Positions 1-5,457 of a stretch of 6,164 nt of DNA are shown piece after piece (positions within the stretch are counted from its first letter, which is position 1; each line of letters starts with the position of its first letter). This stretch comes from CAZPAN01 sp964428485 (GTDB lineage Bacteria > Actinomycetota > Coriobacteriia > Coriobacteriales > CADBOM01), in assembly GCA_964428485.1 (NCBI GenBank), contig CAYRYP010000071.1, positions 1 to 6,164 of the forward strand, given 5' to 3'. Position numbers and translations under genes: made by a program. Under the pieces are notes generated by a model. It worked only from the letters and a program-made list of their open reading frames with translations. It searched no databases and was not told the origin of the DNA.

Positions 1-2
1 GT

Positions 3-914
3 TTACTTCCAGTTCTTGCGGGCAAAGCCAGCCCTGTCGATGATCTCGGAGACATCCTCCCACTTGTTGAGGCAGTACAGGTGGATGCCATCCACGCCGA
101 TCGACATGTACTCGAGAATCTGGTCGACGGTGTACTCGATTCCCTCCTCGCGGAAGGCTTTCCTGACCTCGGGAAGGTCGTTGCCATCGGGATCCACGTC
201 GAACCAGTTGTGCGAGAAGACCTCGGCGAGCTTGCGTGGGATGGCGCAGGCGTTGCGCGAGAGGCACATGTTGATGACGCCGTTCTTCTCGAGGACAGGC
301 ATGACTCCCACGTCGACTGGCATAGTGATGCCGGCGCAGCGGATGGCGTCCAGCCAGTACTTGAACTGCTCCATGTCGAAGGTGAGTTGGGTCATGATGA
401 AGTCGGCACCCTCGTCCTGCTTCTGCTTGAGGTGCGCGATGTCGGCCTCAAGGCTACGGCAGGCGATATGACCCTCGGGTGAGCCGGCGACGGCAATCTC
501 GAATTTGTCGCCAAAGTTCTGCCTGATAAAGGAGACCAGATCGGTGGCGTAGTCGAAGTCGCCGTTGGTCCCGGTCCATCCATAGGGCAGGTCGCCGCGC
601 AGTGCGAGCATGCTATCGATCCCGTTGTCGAGGTAGTTCTGGAGCTGCTCGATGACGGTCTCCTTGGTGTGACCGATGCATGTGAAGTGGGTCACGGGCA
701 TGGTGCCGCTATCTTCGATTAGCTTGCAGATCTCCAGGTTTTGCTTGGCATTTCCTCCGCCAGCACCATAGGTGCACGAGATGTAGTCTGGGTAGTAGTT
801 ACTGAGCTTGTTGAGAGTGGTCTTGAGGGTCTCCAACCCACTGTCCGTCTTGGGGGGGAACACCTCGAAGGAAGTGATCATCCTATCCAACATGAGATTC
901 GTGAGCTTTTTCAT
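3..914 (-). CDS. metF: 5,10-methylenetetrahydrofolate reductase (MetF)
   Basis: MetF is a flavoenzyme that reduces 5,10-methylene-THF to 5-methyl-THF, the methyl donor for methionine synthesis, in the cytoplasm. The 303-residue product matches the usual bacterial MetF length of about 300. Numbered from the ATG at 914, the N-terminal strand SFEVFPPKT (15-23) carries the family's catalytic glutamate (E17), ALRGDLP (104-110) carries the FAD-contacting aspartate (D108), and MTQLTFD corresponds to the conserved ITQFFFD substrate/FAD motif. HLYCLN near the C-terminus matches the family's HFYTLN. The gene ends in TAA at 3-5. A TTG codon directly precedes the ATG (915-917). The AAAGG ribosome binding site (926-930) lies 11 nt from the ATG and 8 nt from the TTG, so the start could be one codon earlier. 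It has its own promoter downstream of the flavoprotein gene, so it is probably transcribed independently. The family call is secure. Confidence 0.96.
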   Translation of the reverse strand: MKKLTNLMLDRMITSFEVFPPKTDSGLETLKTTLNKLSNYYPDYISCTYGAGGGNAKQNLEICKLIEDSGTMPVTHFTCIGHTKETVIEQLQNYLDNGIDSMLALRGDLPYGWTGTNGDFDYATDLVSFIRQNFGDKFEIAVAGSPEGHIACRSLEADIAHLKQKQDEGADFIMTQLTFDMEQFKYWLDAIRCAGITMPVDVGVMPVLEKNGVINMCLSRNACAIPRKLAEVFSHNWFDVDPDGNDLPEVRKAFREEGIEYTVDQILEYMSIGVDGIHLYCLNKWEDVSEIIDRAGFARKNWK

Positions 915-979
915 CAAACAAAATACCTTTCTGCTAGAATGCCGACCTTCGCATCCCTTTTTTTGATAGCTCCGAATAA

Positions 980-1009
980 ATTGTACTTGTTGTGATACGC
1001 AGCTTTCAA
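980..1009 (-). promoter_or_regulatory. sigma-70 type promoter of metF
   Basis: On the minus strand TTGAAA (1004-1009) is followed after 18 nt by TACAAT (980-985). Each hexamer matches the consensus at five of six positions. Transcription would begin near 973 and give a leader of about 60 nt before the metF start. No riboswitch fold was recognised in so short a leader. The assignment rests on sequence match only. Confidence 0.65.
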
Positions 1010-1011
1010 AT

Positions 1012-1056
1012 TCAAAAGCGCACAGGATTCAGACCCAAAAAGTGCACAGAATTCGG
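1012..1056 (-). repeat. pair of 21-bp direct repeats upstream of the metF promoter
   Basis: Two imperfect copies stand at 1012-1032 and 1036-1056, offset by 24 bp. They share the plus-strand core GYGCACAGRATTCRG after a run of A (16 of 21 positions identical). The first copy ends 2 bp from the metF -35 hexamer and the second lies 7 bp beyond the stop codon of the flavoprotein gene. This is a plausible position for an activator or repressor of metF. The cores include the palindromes GTGCAC and GAATTC in the copy farther from the promoter. No known regulator is assigned. Confidence 0.55.
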
Positions 1057-1063
1057 TGTTCTT

Positions 1064-2827
1064 CTACCTCATGGACTTGTCGCGCTGAGACATCATCAGG
1101 AAGCTGTAACCCCCGGCGACGTTGACGCAATCGAACCCCTCCTGCGAGAGCAGCCTGCAGGCGATGTAGCTGCGAAGGCCGCTGTGGCAGTAGACGATGA
1201 GCCTCCTGTCGGCCGGAAGGTCTCCCAGATGGTCGCGGAGCTCGTCGAGCGGGAAGTTCCTCGCCCAGTCGACGTGTCCGCACTCGAACTCCTGCGGCGT
1301 GCGTGTGTCGATGAGGACCGGTGGGTAGTCCGTCTCCTCCGAGTCGTCGTCATCATCCTCGGAGTCGGTGATCGATCTTGCAGCCTGCATGGCCGCGATG
1401 CGATCCGGGTCGGTGAGCCTGAGCGCCTCGTTCCAGTGCACCTGGTCCACAAGGCCCTCCAGGATGTTGCATATGGCGAAGCCGGCCATGTTCACCGGGT
1501 CCTTCGCGGACGAGTAAGGGGGAGCGTAGGCTAGGTCCAGCTCGGCGAGGTCGTAGGCTGTCATGTTGGCTCTAATGGCGGTGGCGATCACGTCGATGCG
1601 CTTATCGACCCCCTCGGAGCCAACGATCTGAGCCCCGAGGATCTGGCCGGAGCGAACCTCGAACAACACCTTGAGGGTCATGTTCCCCGCGCCGGGGTAG
1701 TAGGTTGCGTGCGACGGGGAGCTGAGAACCACGTAGTCGTAGTCTAGCTCCGCCGCATCCGCCGTCTTGCAGCTGAGCCCGGTGGAGGCCACTGTGAGAT
1801 CGAACATCTTCATCACCGAGGAGCCCTGCGAACCGGTGAACTCGTAGTCGCATCCACATCCGCATACGTTGCCGGCGGCGATGCGCCCCTGCTTGTTGGC
1901 GGGTCCGGCAAGGGCTATAACGGCGTGGTTACCGCTGACGAAGTGGTGTAGTTCAACCGCATCGCCAACTGCGAATATGCACGGGTCGCTCGTGCGCATG
2001 TGGCTGTCGACCTTGATCGAGTCCTTCATGCCAAGCTCCAGGCCGGCGTCTTTGGCCAGCGTGCTGTCGGGTGTTACGCCGATGGAGAGAATGACCATGT
2101 CGGCCTCGAAAACCGGTCCCTCGTCGGTATGAGCTAGGATCACCCTGCGTCCATCCTCGCTCTCGCGCTCCTCAAAGCGGTTGATGTGCGTGTTGAGGGC
2201 GAGATTAATCCCGCCGTCGCGCATGCGGTTGTGAAGGATCGACGCCATATCGTCGTCGAGTACAGGCAGTACGTGGTTGCTCCTCTGAACCACGGTGACA
2301 TCGATGTTACGGTTGACCAGGTTCTCGGCCATCTCGAGTCCTATGAAGCCGCCGCCCATAATCAGCGCGCGCCTTGGCTTCTCGTGCTCGATGAAGTCGT
2401 AGATGGCGAAGGTGTCCTCAACGGTGCGCAGGGTGAACATCCGGTCGGAATCCACCCCCGGCAGATCCGGAACCACCGCGCGGGCCCCGGGGGAGAGGAT
2501 GAGCTTGTCGTAGCTCTCCACGTACTCGCTTCCGTCGTCGAGCCTCTTTATAGTCACGGTCTTCGCCTCGCGGTCGATGGACAGGGCCTCCTGCCTCACC
2601 CGCACATCTATGTTGAACCTGCGCTTGAAGCTCTCGGGCGTCTGCAGCGTGAGCTTAGACCTCTCGGTGATGACACCGCCTACGAAGTACGGGAGGCCGC
2701 AATTCGCGTAGGAGACGTAGCCGGTTCTCTCGATGATGATGATCTCGGCCCTCTCGTTGAGTCTCCTTAGACGGGCGGCGGCGGTAGCACCCCCTGCGAC
2801 TCCACCGATTATCACTACCTTCTTCAC
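1064..2827 (-). CDS. FAD-dependent CoA-disulfide/persulfide reductase-like NADH oxidase with C-terminal rhodanese domain
   Basis: This 587-residue protein is a pyridine nucleotide-disulfide oxidoreductase of the CoA-disulfide reductase (CoADR) type fused to a rhodanese, the layout of CoADR-RHD and NADH-dependent persulfide reductases. It shows the FAD dinucleotide fold VVIIGGVAGGATAAARL (4-20), the single active-site cysteine in SYANCGLPY (C43), the NAD(P)H fold ALIMGGGFIGLEMAENL (154-170), the FAD motif FAVGDA (285-290), and the C-terminal dimerisation domain with YYPG (376-379) and YAPPYSS (434-440), which hold tyrosines typical of CoADRs. An acidic linker (about 489-499) leads to the rhodanese: LIDTRTPQEF (505-514) and catalytic loop CHSGLRS (C547-S553). 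It probably reduces CoA disulfide, persulfide or polysulfide with NAD(P)H; the true substrate, including O2, cannot be read from sequence. A C-G-C-G-C cluster (322-326) is unusual. The start is GTG at 2825-2827, with GGAGG at 2838-2842, 10 nt upstream. Confidence 0.93.
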   Translation of the reverse strand: MKKVVIIGGVAGGATAAARLRRLNERAEIIIIERTGYVSYANCGLPYFVGGVITERSKLTLQTPESFKRRFNIDVRVRQEALSIDREAKTVTIKRLDDGSEYVESYDKLILSPGARAVVPDLPGVDSDRMFTLRTVEDTFAIYDFIEHEKPRRALIMGGGFIGLEMAENLVNRNIDVTVVQRSNHVLPVLDDDMASILHNRMRDGGINLALNTHINRFEERESEDGRRVILAHTDEGPVFEADMVILSIGVTPDSTLAKDAGLELGMKDSIKVDSHMRTSDPCIFAVGDAVELHHFVSGNHAVIALAGPANKQGRIAAGNVCGCGCDYEFTGSQGSSVMKMFDLTVASTGLSCKTADAAELDYDYVVLSSPSHATYYPGAGNMTLKVLFEVRSGQILGAQIVGSEGVDKRIDVIATAIRANMTAYDLAELDLAYAPPYSSAKDPVNMAGFAICNILEGLVDQVHWNEALRLTDPDRIAAMQAARSITDSEDDDDDSEETDYPPVLIDTRTPQEFECGHVDWARNFPLDELRDHLGDLPADRRLIVYCHSGLRSYIACRLLSQEGFDCVNVAGGYSFLMMSQRDKSMR

Positions 2828-2895
2828 TGCAATCTAACCTCCAGACAGAATCAGTGAGTTCTGCTCCTGCTTCGTATTGATCACAGGATTAGTCT

Positions 2896-2913
2896 AGCCA
2901 TTTTGATATGGCT
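2896..2913. repeat. short inverted repeat, possible operator
   Basis: AGCCAT (2896-2901) and ATGGCT (2908-2913) are perfect complements around a 6-nt loop. The element lies about 70 bp upstream of the GTG start of the flavoprotein gene, so it could be an operator for it or a hairpin in its leader. It is short enough to be chance. Confidence 0.3.
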
Positions 2914-2967
2914 TCATGAGCAAGTGAGGTGTAGTTGGAGCAAATTCAGGGCATCATCTTCAACGAC

Positions 2968-2983
2968 GAACCGTCCACGGTTC
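2968..2983. repeat. 7-bp inverted repeat, possible operator
   Basis: GAACCGT (2968-2974) and ACGGTTC (2977-2983) form a perfect inverted repeat with a 2-nt spacer. It is G+C-richer than, and different from, the GTTCAA sites nearby, although both contain a GAAC/GTTC end. It lies about 140 bp upstream of the flavoprotein start and 200 bp upstream of xre-alaA. No known regulator is assigned. Confidence 0.4.
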
Positions 2984-3016
2984 CAAAGCTGCCTTCTGCC
3001 CGCTGACATCATATGT

Positions 3017-3121
3017 AAAGTTCAACTTATTAGGAATTTGGAGAAGTTCAATTGAACTTTGAACCATTTGGGAGTAAGGTCGGAGGCTAAACAGTCAGGT
3101 TCAATTTTAAGTTCAATTTTA
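3017..3121. promoter_or_regulatory. GTTCAA half-site array, candidate operator of the XRE-AlaA protein
   Basis: Six copies of GTTCAA or its complement TTGAAC occur within 105 bp: plus orientation at 3020-3025, 3046-3051, 3099-3104 and 3111-3116; minus orientation at 3052-3057 and 3059-3064. Two abutting copies make the perfect 16-bp palindrome AAGTTCAATTGAACTT (3044-3059). The last two copies sit in a 12-bp tandem repeat (3098-3109 and 3110-3121, one mismatch). The first copy is itself in a near-palindrome, AAGTTCAACTT (3018-3028). Their position directly before a gene encoding a helix-turn-helix protein suggests autoregulation, possibly reaching the divergent flavoprotein gene too. The motif is seen; the bound protein is inferred. 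Confidence 0.6.
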
Positions 3122-3160
3122 GCTTGTGAGATCGGGTGCACCCGGCGTGCCCGAAGACCG

Positions 3161-3172
3161 AAGGAGAAGGAG
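3161..3172 (+). promoter_or_regulatory. tandem ribosome binding site of xre-alaA
   Basis: AAGGAG occurs twice in a row (3161-3166 and 3167-3172), and the second copy is 7 nt from the ATG at 3180. This settles the start in favour of ATG 3180 over the in-frame GTG at 3126, which has no Shine-Dalgarno sequence and would place these purines inside the coding sequence. Confidence 0.8.
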
Positions 3173-3179
3173 CAGATCG

Positions 3180-4739
3180 ATGGACGTTGGAACCGGGTCC
3201 GATAGAGGCGATTTCACCAGCCGTCTCTCAGAGGCTATGGCGAGCACCGGCATGAAGCAGGTTGATCTCATCAACTCCGCAGCCGAACGTGGCGCGCGTC
3301 TAGGGAAGAGCCAGGTGAGCCAGTACGTCTCGGGAAAAACCATCCCGCGAAAAAATGTCGTCGAGCTCCTCGCCTCGATACTCGAGGTGGACGTGGATTG
3401 GCTGTTGGGCTCAGATAGCTCCGCCGCCGACAGCGAGCCGGAGTCCCGGGCGGTCCAGGCGCCCCGGGTTGCCGATGGTGCCGTCCCACATCCAGATTCC
3501 GTTGCGAAAGGAAGCACGATCATGCGTGAGTTTAAGAAGTCCAGCAAGCTAGACAATGTCCTGTACGACGTTAGAGGCCCGGTGGCGGACGAAGCCGCGC
3601 GCATGGAATCCGAGGGGCTCCGCATACTCAAGCTCAACATCGGCAACCCCGCTCCATTCGGCTTCCGCACTCCCGACGAGGTTGTTACTGACATGCGCCA
3701 ACAGCTTCCCGACTGCGAGGGATACTCCGACTCGCGCGGGTTGTTCTCCGCGCGCAAGGCGATCATGCAGTACGCGCAGATTAAAAACATCCCCAACGTG
3801 GACATGGACAGCATCTATACCGGAAACGGCGTCTCCGAGCTCATTAGCCTCTGCATGCAGGCGTTGCTCGACGATGGCGACGAGATACTGATTCCCTCGC
3901 CAGACTACCCACTGTGGACCGCATGCGCGACGCTTTCCGGAGGCGTGCCGGTGCACTACCTCTGCGATGAGCAAGCCGAATGGTGTCCCGACATCGCGGA
4001 TATCGAGGCCAAGCTCACGTCGCGGACGAAGGCGATCGTTATCATCAACCCCAACAACCCGACAGGGGCGGTCTATCCGCGTGAGGTCCTCGAGGAGATA
4101 GTCGAGATCGCCCGCCGCTACGAGCTGATGATATTCTCCGACGAGATCTACGACCGCCTGTGCATGGACGGAGCGGAGCACATCTCCATCGCCTCGCTCG
4201 CCCCCGATTTGCCCTGCGTCACCTTCTCAGGACTGTCCAAGTCGCACATGATCGCCGGTTTCCGCATCGGCTGGATGATCCTGTCGGGGAACAAGAAGTG
4301 TATGCGCGACTTTATCTACGGAGTTTCGATGCTGTCCAACATGCGCCTGTGCTCTAACGTGCCGGCTCAGTCTATTGTGCAGACCGCGCTGGGCGGCCAT
4401 CAGTCTGTTAAGGGCTACGTTGTCCCTGGCGGGCGTATATACGAGCAGCGAAACTTCGTCTACGAGGCGCTAACTTCGATCCCTGGGATTACTGCTGTCA
4501 AGCCCAAGGCGGCGTTTTACATATTCCCGAAGATGGATATCAAGAAGTTCAACATCACCGACGATGAACAGTTCGCTCTCGACCTACTTCACGAGAAGCG
4601 CATACTCGTCACCCGTGGCGGCGGCTTCAATTGGGAACGACCCGACCATTTTAGGATCGTCTACCTGCCTCGCATGGAGGTGCTTAAAGAGGCGATGGAT
4701 GATCTCGCAGACTTCTTCTCCCGCTATCGTCAGAGCTAG
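3180..4739 (+). CDS. alaA: XRE-family helix-turn-helix domain fused to AlaA-type alanine aminotransferase
   Basis: The 519-residue product has two parts. Residues about 11-76 form an XRE/Cro-type HTH (MKQVDLINSA, then KSQVSQYVSGKTIP, ending DWLLG). After a polar linker (about 78-114), residues 115-519 are a complete fold-type I PLP aminotransferase that follows E. coli AlaA (glutamate-pyruvate aminotransferase) along its whole length: SSKLDNVLYDVRGP (121-134), LNIGNPAPFGF (152-162), NPNNPTGAVY (290-299), SDEIYD (320-325, D321 for the pyridine nitrogen), GLSKSHMIAGFR (351-362, PLP lysine K354), NVPAQ (393-397), and R492 in FRIVYLPR for the substrate carboxylate. All catalytic residues are present, so it should interconvert pyruvate plus glutamate and alanine plus 2-oxoglutarate. 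The HTH implies DNA binding, perhaps controlled by PLP or substrate, as in the unrelated MocR/GntR fusions. It is divergent from the flavoprotein gene and has GTTCAA sites upstream. An internal start may also yield free AlaA. Confidence 0.93.
   Translation: MDVGTGSDRGDFTSRLSEAMASTGMKQVDLINSAAERGARLGKSQVSQYVSGKTIPRKNVVELLASILEVDVDWLLGSDSSAADSEPESRAVQAPRVADGAVPHPDSVAKGSTIMREFKKSSKLDNVLYDVRGPVADEAARMESEGLRILKLNIGNPAPFGFRTPDEVVTDMRQQLPDCEGYSDSRGLFSARKAIMQYAQIKNIPNVDMDSIYTGNGVSELISLCMQALLDDGDEILIPSPDYPLWTACATLSGGVPVHYLCDEQAEWCPDIADIEAKLTSRTKAIVIINPNNPTGAVYPREVLEEIVEIARRYELMIFSDEIYDRLCMDGAEHISIASLAPDLPCVTFSGLSKSHMIAGFRIGWMILSGNKKCMRDFIYGVSMLSNMRLCSNVPAQSIVQTALGGHQSVKGYVVPGGRIYEQRNFVYEALTSIPGITAVKPKAAFYIFPKMDIKKFNITDDEQFALDLLHEKRILVTRGGGFNWERPDHFRIVYLPRMEVLKEAMDDLADFFSRYRQS
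3507..3524 (+). promoter_or_regulatory. internal ribosome binding site and ATG for a free AlaA enzyme
   Basis: Inside the fusion gene, AAAGGAAG (3507-3514) stands 7 nt before an in-frame ATG (3522-3524, residue 115 of the fusion). Translation from here would give 405 residues starting MREFKKSSKLDNVLYDVRG, which aligns with the start of E. coli AlaA and has the same length. The site lies at the junction between the low-complexity linker and the enzyme. It could be a functioning second start, or a relic of the RBS that served alaA before the HTH was joined to it. Confidence 0.5.
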
Positions 4740-4779
4740 CGGGCCTGCGGTAGGGGAGTCCGAGCGCTTAGGAGGCCGC

Positions 4780-4821
4780 ATGCGCTGTGATACCATCGTG
4801 ACGTTGTGGACAACCGGCTAG
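4780..4821 (+). CDS. 13-codon leader-like ORF upstream of the membrane protein gene
   Basis: AGGAGG (4770-4775) is followed 4 nt later by ATG and 13 codons (MRCDTIVTLWTTG) ending in TAG at 4819-4821. The ORF is in the same frame as the membrane protein that starts at 4837, 15 nt past the stop, and the region between has no other stop. Its Shine-Dalgarno is much better than that of the larger gene. It may be a translated leader coupled to the next gene, or the original N-terminus of that gene interrupted by a nonsense codon. The peptide shows no run of a single amino acid as in attenuators. Confidence 0.35.
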   Translation: MRCDTIVTLWTTG

Positions 4822-4836
4822 TTTGGGACGGGCGAG

Positions 4837-5367
4837 ATGGACCAGAGACTCGACCATATCACTCAGAAGATCGATGACAGCGCTATCACGAGATACAAGC
4901 GCCGTCTAGACAAGAAGTACCCCATCAGAGCCCGTGATCTGCGCTTTCCCGGCCGCAGCGCACTTCTGGGCTGCATCTGGACCAAGTTCGCGCTTGTGCT
5001 TGTCATAACGGCGTTTCTCATCATGCACTCGATGGGACTCGACGACGGCGTTGCACTGGAGGAGCCTCTTGCGCCGTGGCTCATCGTGAGTGATGTCGCC
5101 GTCGGCTTCTGCGTCTACGCACTCATCTCGCTGTTCACCTACTGCTACCTTCGGATAAAGAACCCGGCGTTCGCGATCGTCTTGTTCGTCGCGTGCTGTG
5201 CCGTGGTGCTCATCGCGTTTCTGGTGTGGGGAGAGGCCTCCACGCGTGGTGGGTTCTACCCTGCGTTCTCGATAACCCTGATCGTCATCTGTCTGGTGCC
5301 ATTCATCATGGATATCTGGGGCTTCATCACCTACGACCAGAGGGTCGCTCAGGGCAAGATGCTCTGA
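4837..5367 (+). CDS. four-helix integral membrane protein of unknown function
   Basis: I do not recognise the family of this 176-residue protein. It begins with about 40 charged residues (MDQRLDHITQKIDD, then basic KRRLDKKYPIRARD), expected to be cytoplasmic. Four hydrophobic segments follow at about 42-64, 80-106, 111-132 and 141-162, and the tail TYDQRVAQGKML is short and polar. There is no signal peptide and no catalytic motif is evident. The ATG at 4837 is preceded only by a weak purine stretch (GGGACGGGCGAG), and no other in-frame start lies before the first helix. It lies 97 nt after the xre-alaA stop on the same strand with no terminator between, so it may be co-transcribed. Composition resembles its neighbours. 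Confidence 0.75.
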   Translation: MDQRLDHITQKIDDSAITRYKRRLDKKYPIRARDLRFPGRSALLGCIWTKFALVLVITAFLIMHSMGLDDGVALEEPLAPWLIVSDVAVGFCVYALISLFTYCYLRIKNPAFAIVLFVACCAVVLIAFLVWGEASTRGGFYPAFSITLIVICLVPFIMDIWGFITYDQRVAQGKML

Positions 5368-5375
5368 TTCACGTA

Positions 5376-5398
5376 GCGGGTGCTCTCTTCATACCCGC
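5376..5398 (+). other. weak hairpin after the membrane protein gene
   Basis: GCGGGT (5376-5381) pairs with ACCCGC (5393-5398) around an 11-nt loop, 8 nt after the stop codon. No U-run follows (the next bases are AGCCGTTCAC), so it does not meet the usual pattern of an intrinsic terminator. It could still be a 3' processing or Rho-related structure. Confidence 0.3.
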
Positions 5399-5423
5399 AG
5401 CCGTTCACAAAAAATTAACAAAG

Positions 5424-5435
5424 TATCAATTGATA
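5424..5435. repeat. 12-bp palindrome at the perR -35 region
   Basis: TATCAATTGATA is a perfect palindrome whose right half contains the -35 hexamer TTGATA of the perR promoter. It is separate from the dyad over the -10 box and could bind a second regulator. Being AT-rich and short, it may be chance. Confidence 0.35.
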
Positions 5436-5457
5436 TTCTGTCTCATTATGTCATAAT
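5430..5457 (+). promoter_or_regulatory. sigma-70 type promoter of perR
   Basis: TTGATA (5430-5435) is followed after 16 nt by CATAAT (5452-5457); each hexamer matches consensus at five of six positions. The transcript would begin near 5464 and have a leader of about 25 nt before the ATG at 5490. Confidence 0.6.

Larger units (their letters stand above)
2828..3179. promoter_or_regulatory. divergent control region between the flavoprotein-rhodanese and xre-alaA genes
   Basis: This 352-bp stretch separates two divergently transcribed genes and holds no convincing protein gene. It is more AT-rich than the flanking genes, especially at 3010-3121. It contains three types of dyad or repeat: a 6-bp stem at 2896-2913, a 7-bp inverted repeat at 2968-2983 and the GTTCAA array at 3017-3121. 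Promoter hexamers are not clear-cut. TATGAT on the minus strand (3007-3012) is a possible -10 box for the flavoprotein gene, but no good -35 lies at the proper distance. On the plus strand TAAACA (3088-3093) and TTCAAT (3112-3117) with an 18-nt spacer is a weak possibility for xre-alaA. Confidence 0.6.

Noticed and set aside
16..482. Plus-strand open frames over metF
   Set aside because: Two overlapping frames antisense to clearly conserved MetF motifs; shadows.
915..973. S-adenosylmethionine or other riboswitch before metF
   Set aside because: The leader predicted from the promoter is about 60 nt and shows no SAM-riboswitch core or long stem; it is too short for the known classes I could recognise.
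992..1534. Plus-strand open frame of 180 codons over the rhodanese end
   Set aside because: It is antisense to the rhodanese domain and its sequence has no known fold; it is a shadow frame.
2186..2770. Long plus-strand open frame of 194 codons
   Set aside because: It lies wholly antisense to the flavoprotein gene, whose motifs are unmistakable; it lacks recognisable domains and is a product of high G+C codon bias.
3126..3179. GTG at 3126 as the start of the XRE-AlaA protein
   Set aside because: It has no Shine-Dalgarno, would put the tandem AAGGAG inside the coding sequence, and adds a basic, unstructured 18-residue stretch. ATG 3180 is 7 nt from the ribosome binding site.
3119..3814. Minus-strand open frame of 231 codons, and another at 3549-4181
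   Set aside because: Both are antisense to xre-alaA, Ser/Thr/Arg-rich or without motifs, and have no supporting ribosome binding context.
5376..5398. Intrinsic terminator after the membrane protein gene
   Set aside because: The 6-bp stem has an 11-nt loop and no following U-run, so it was kept only as a weak hairpin.
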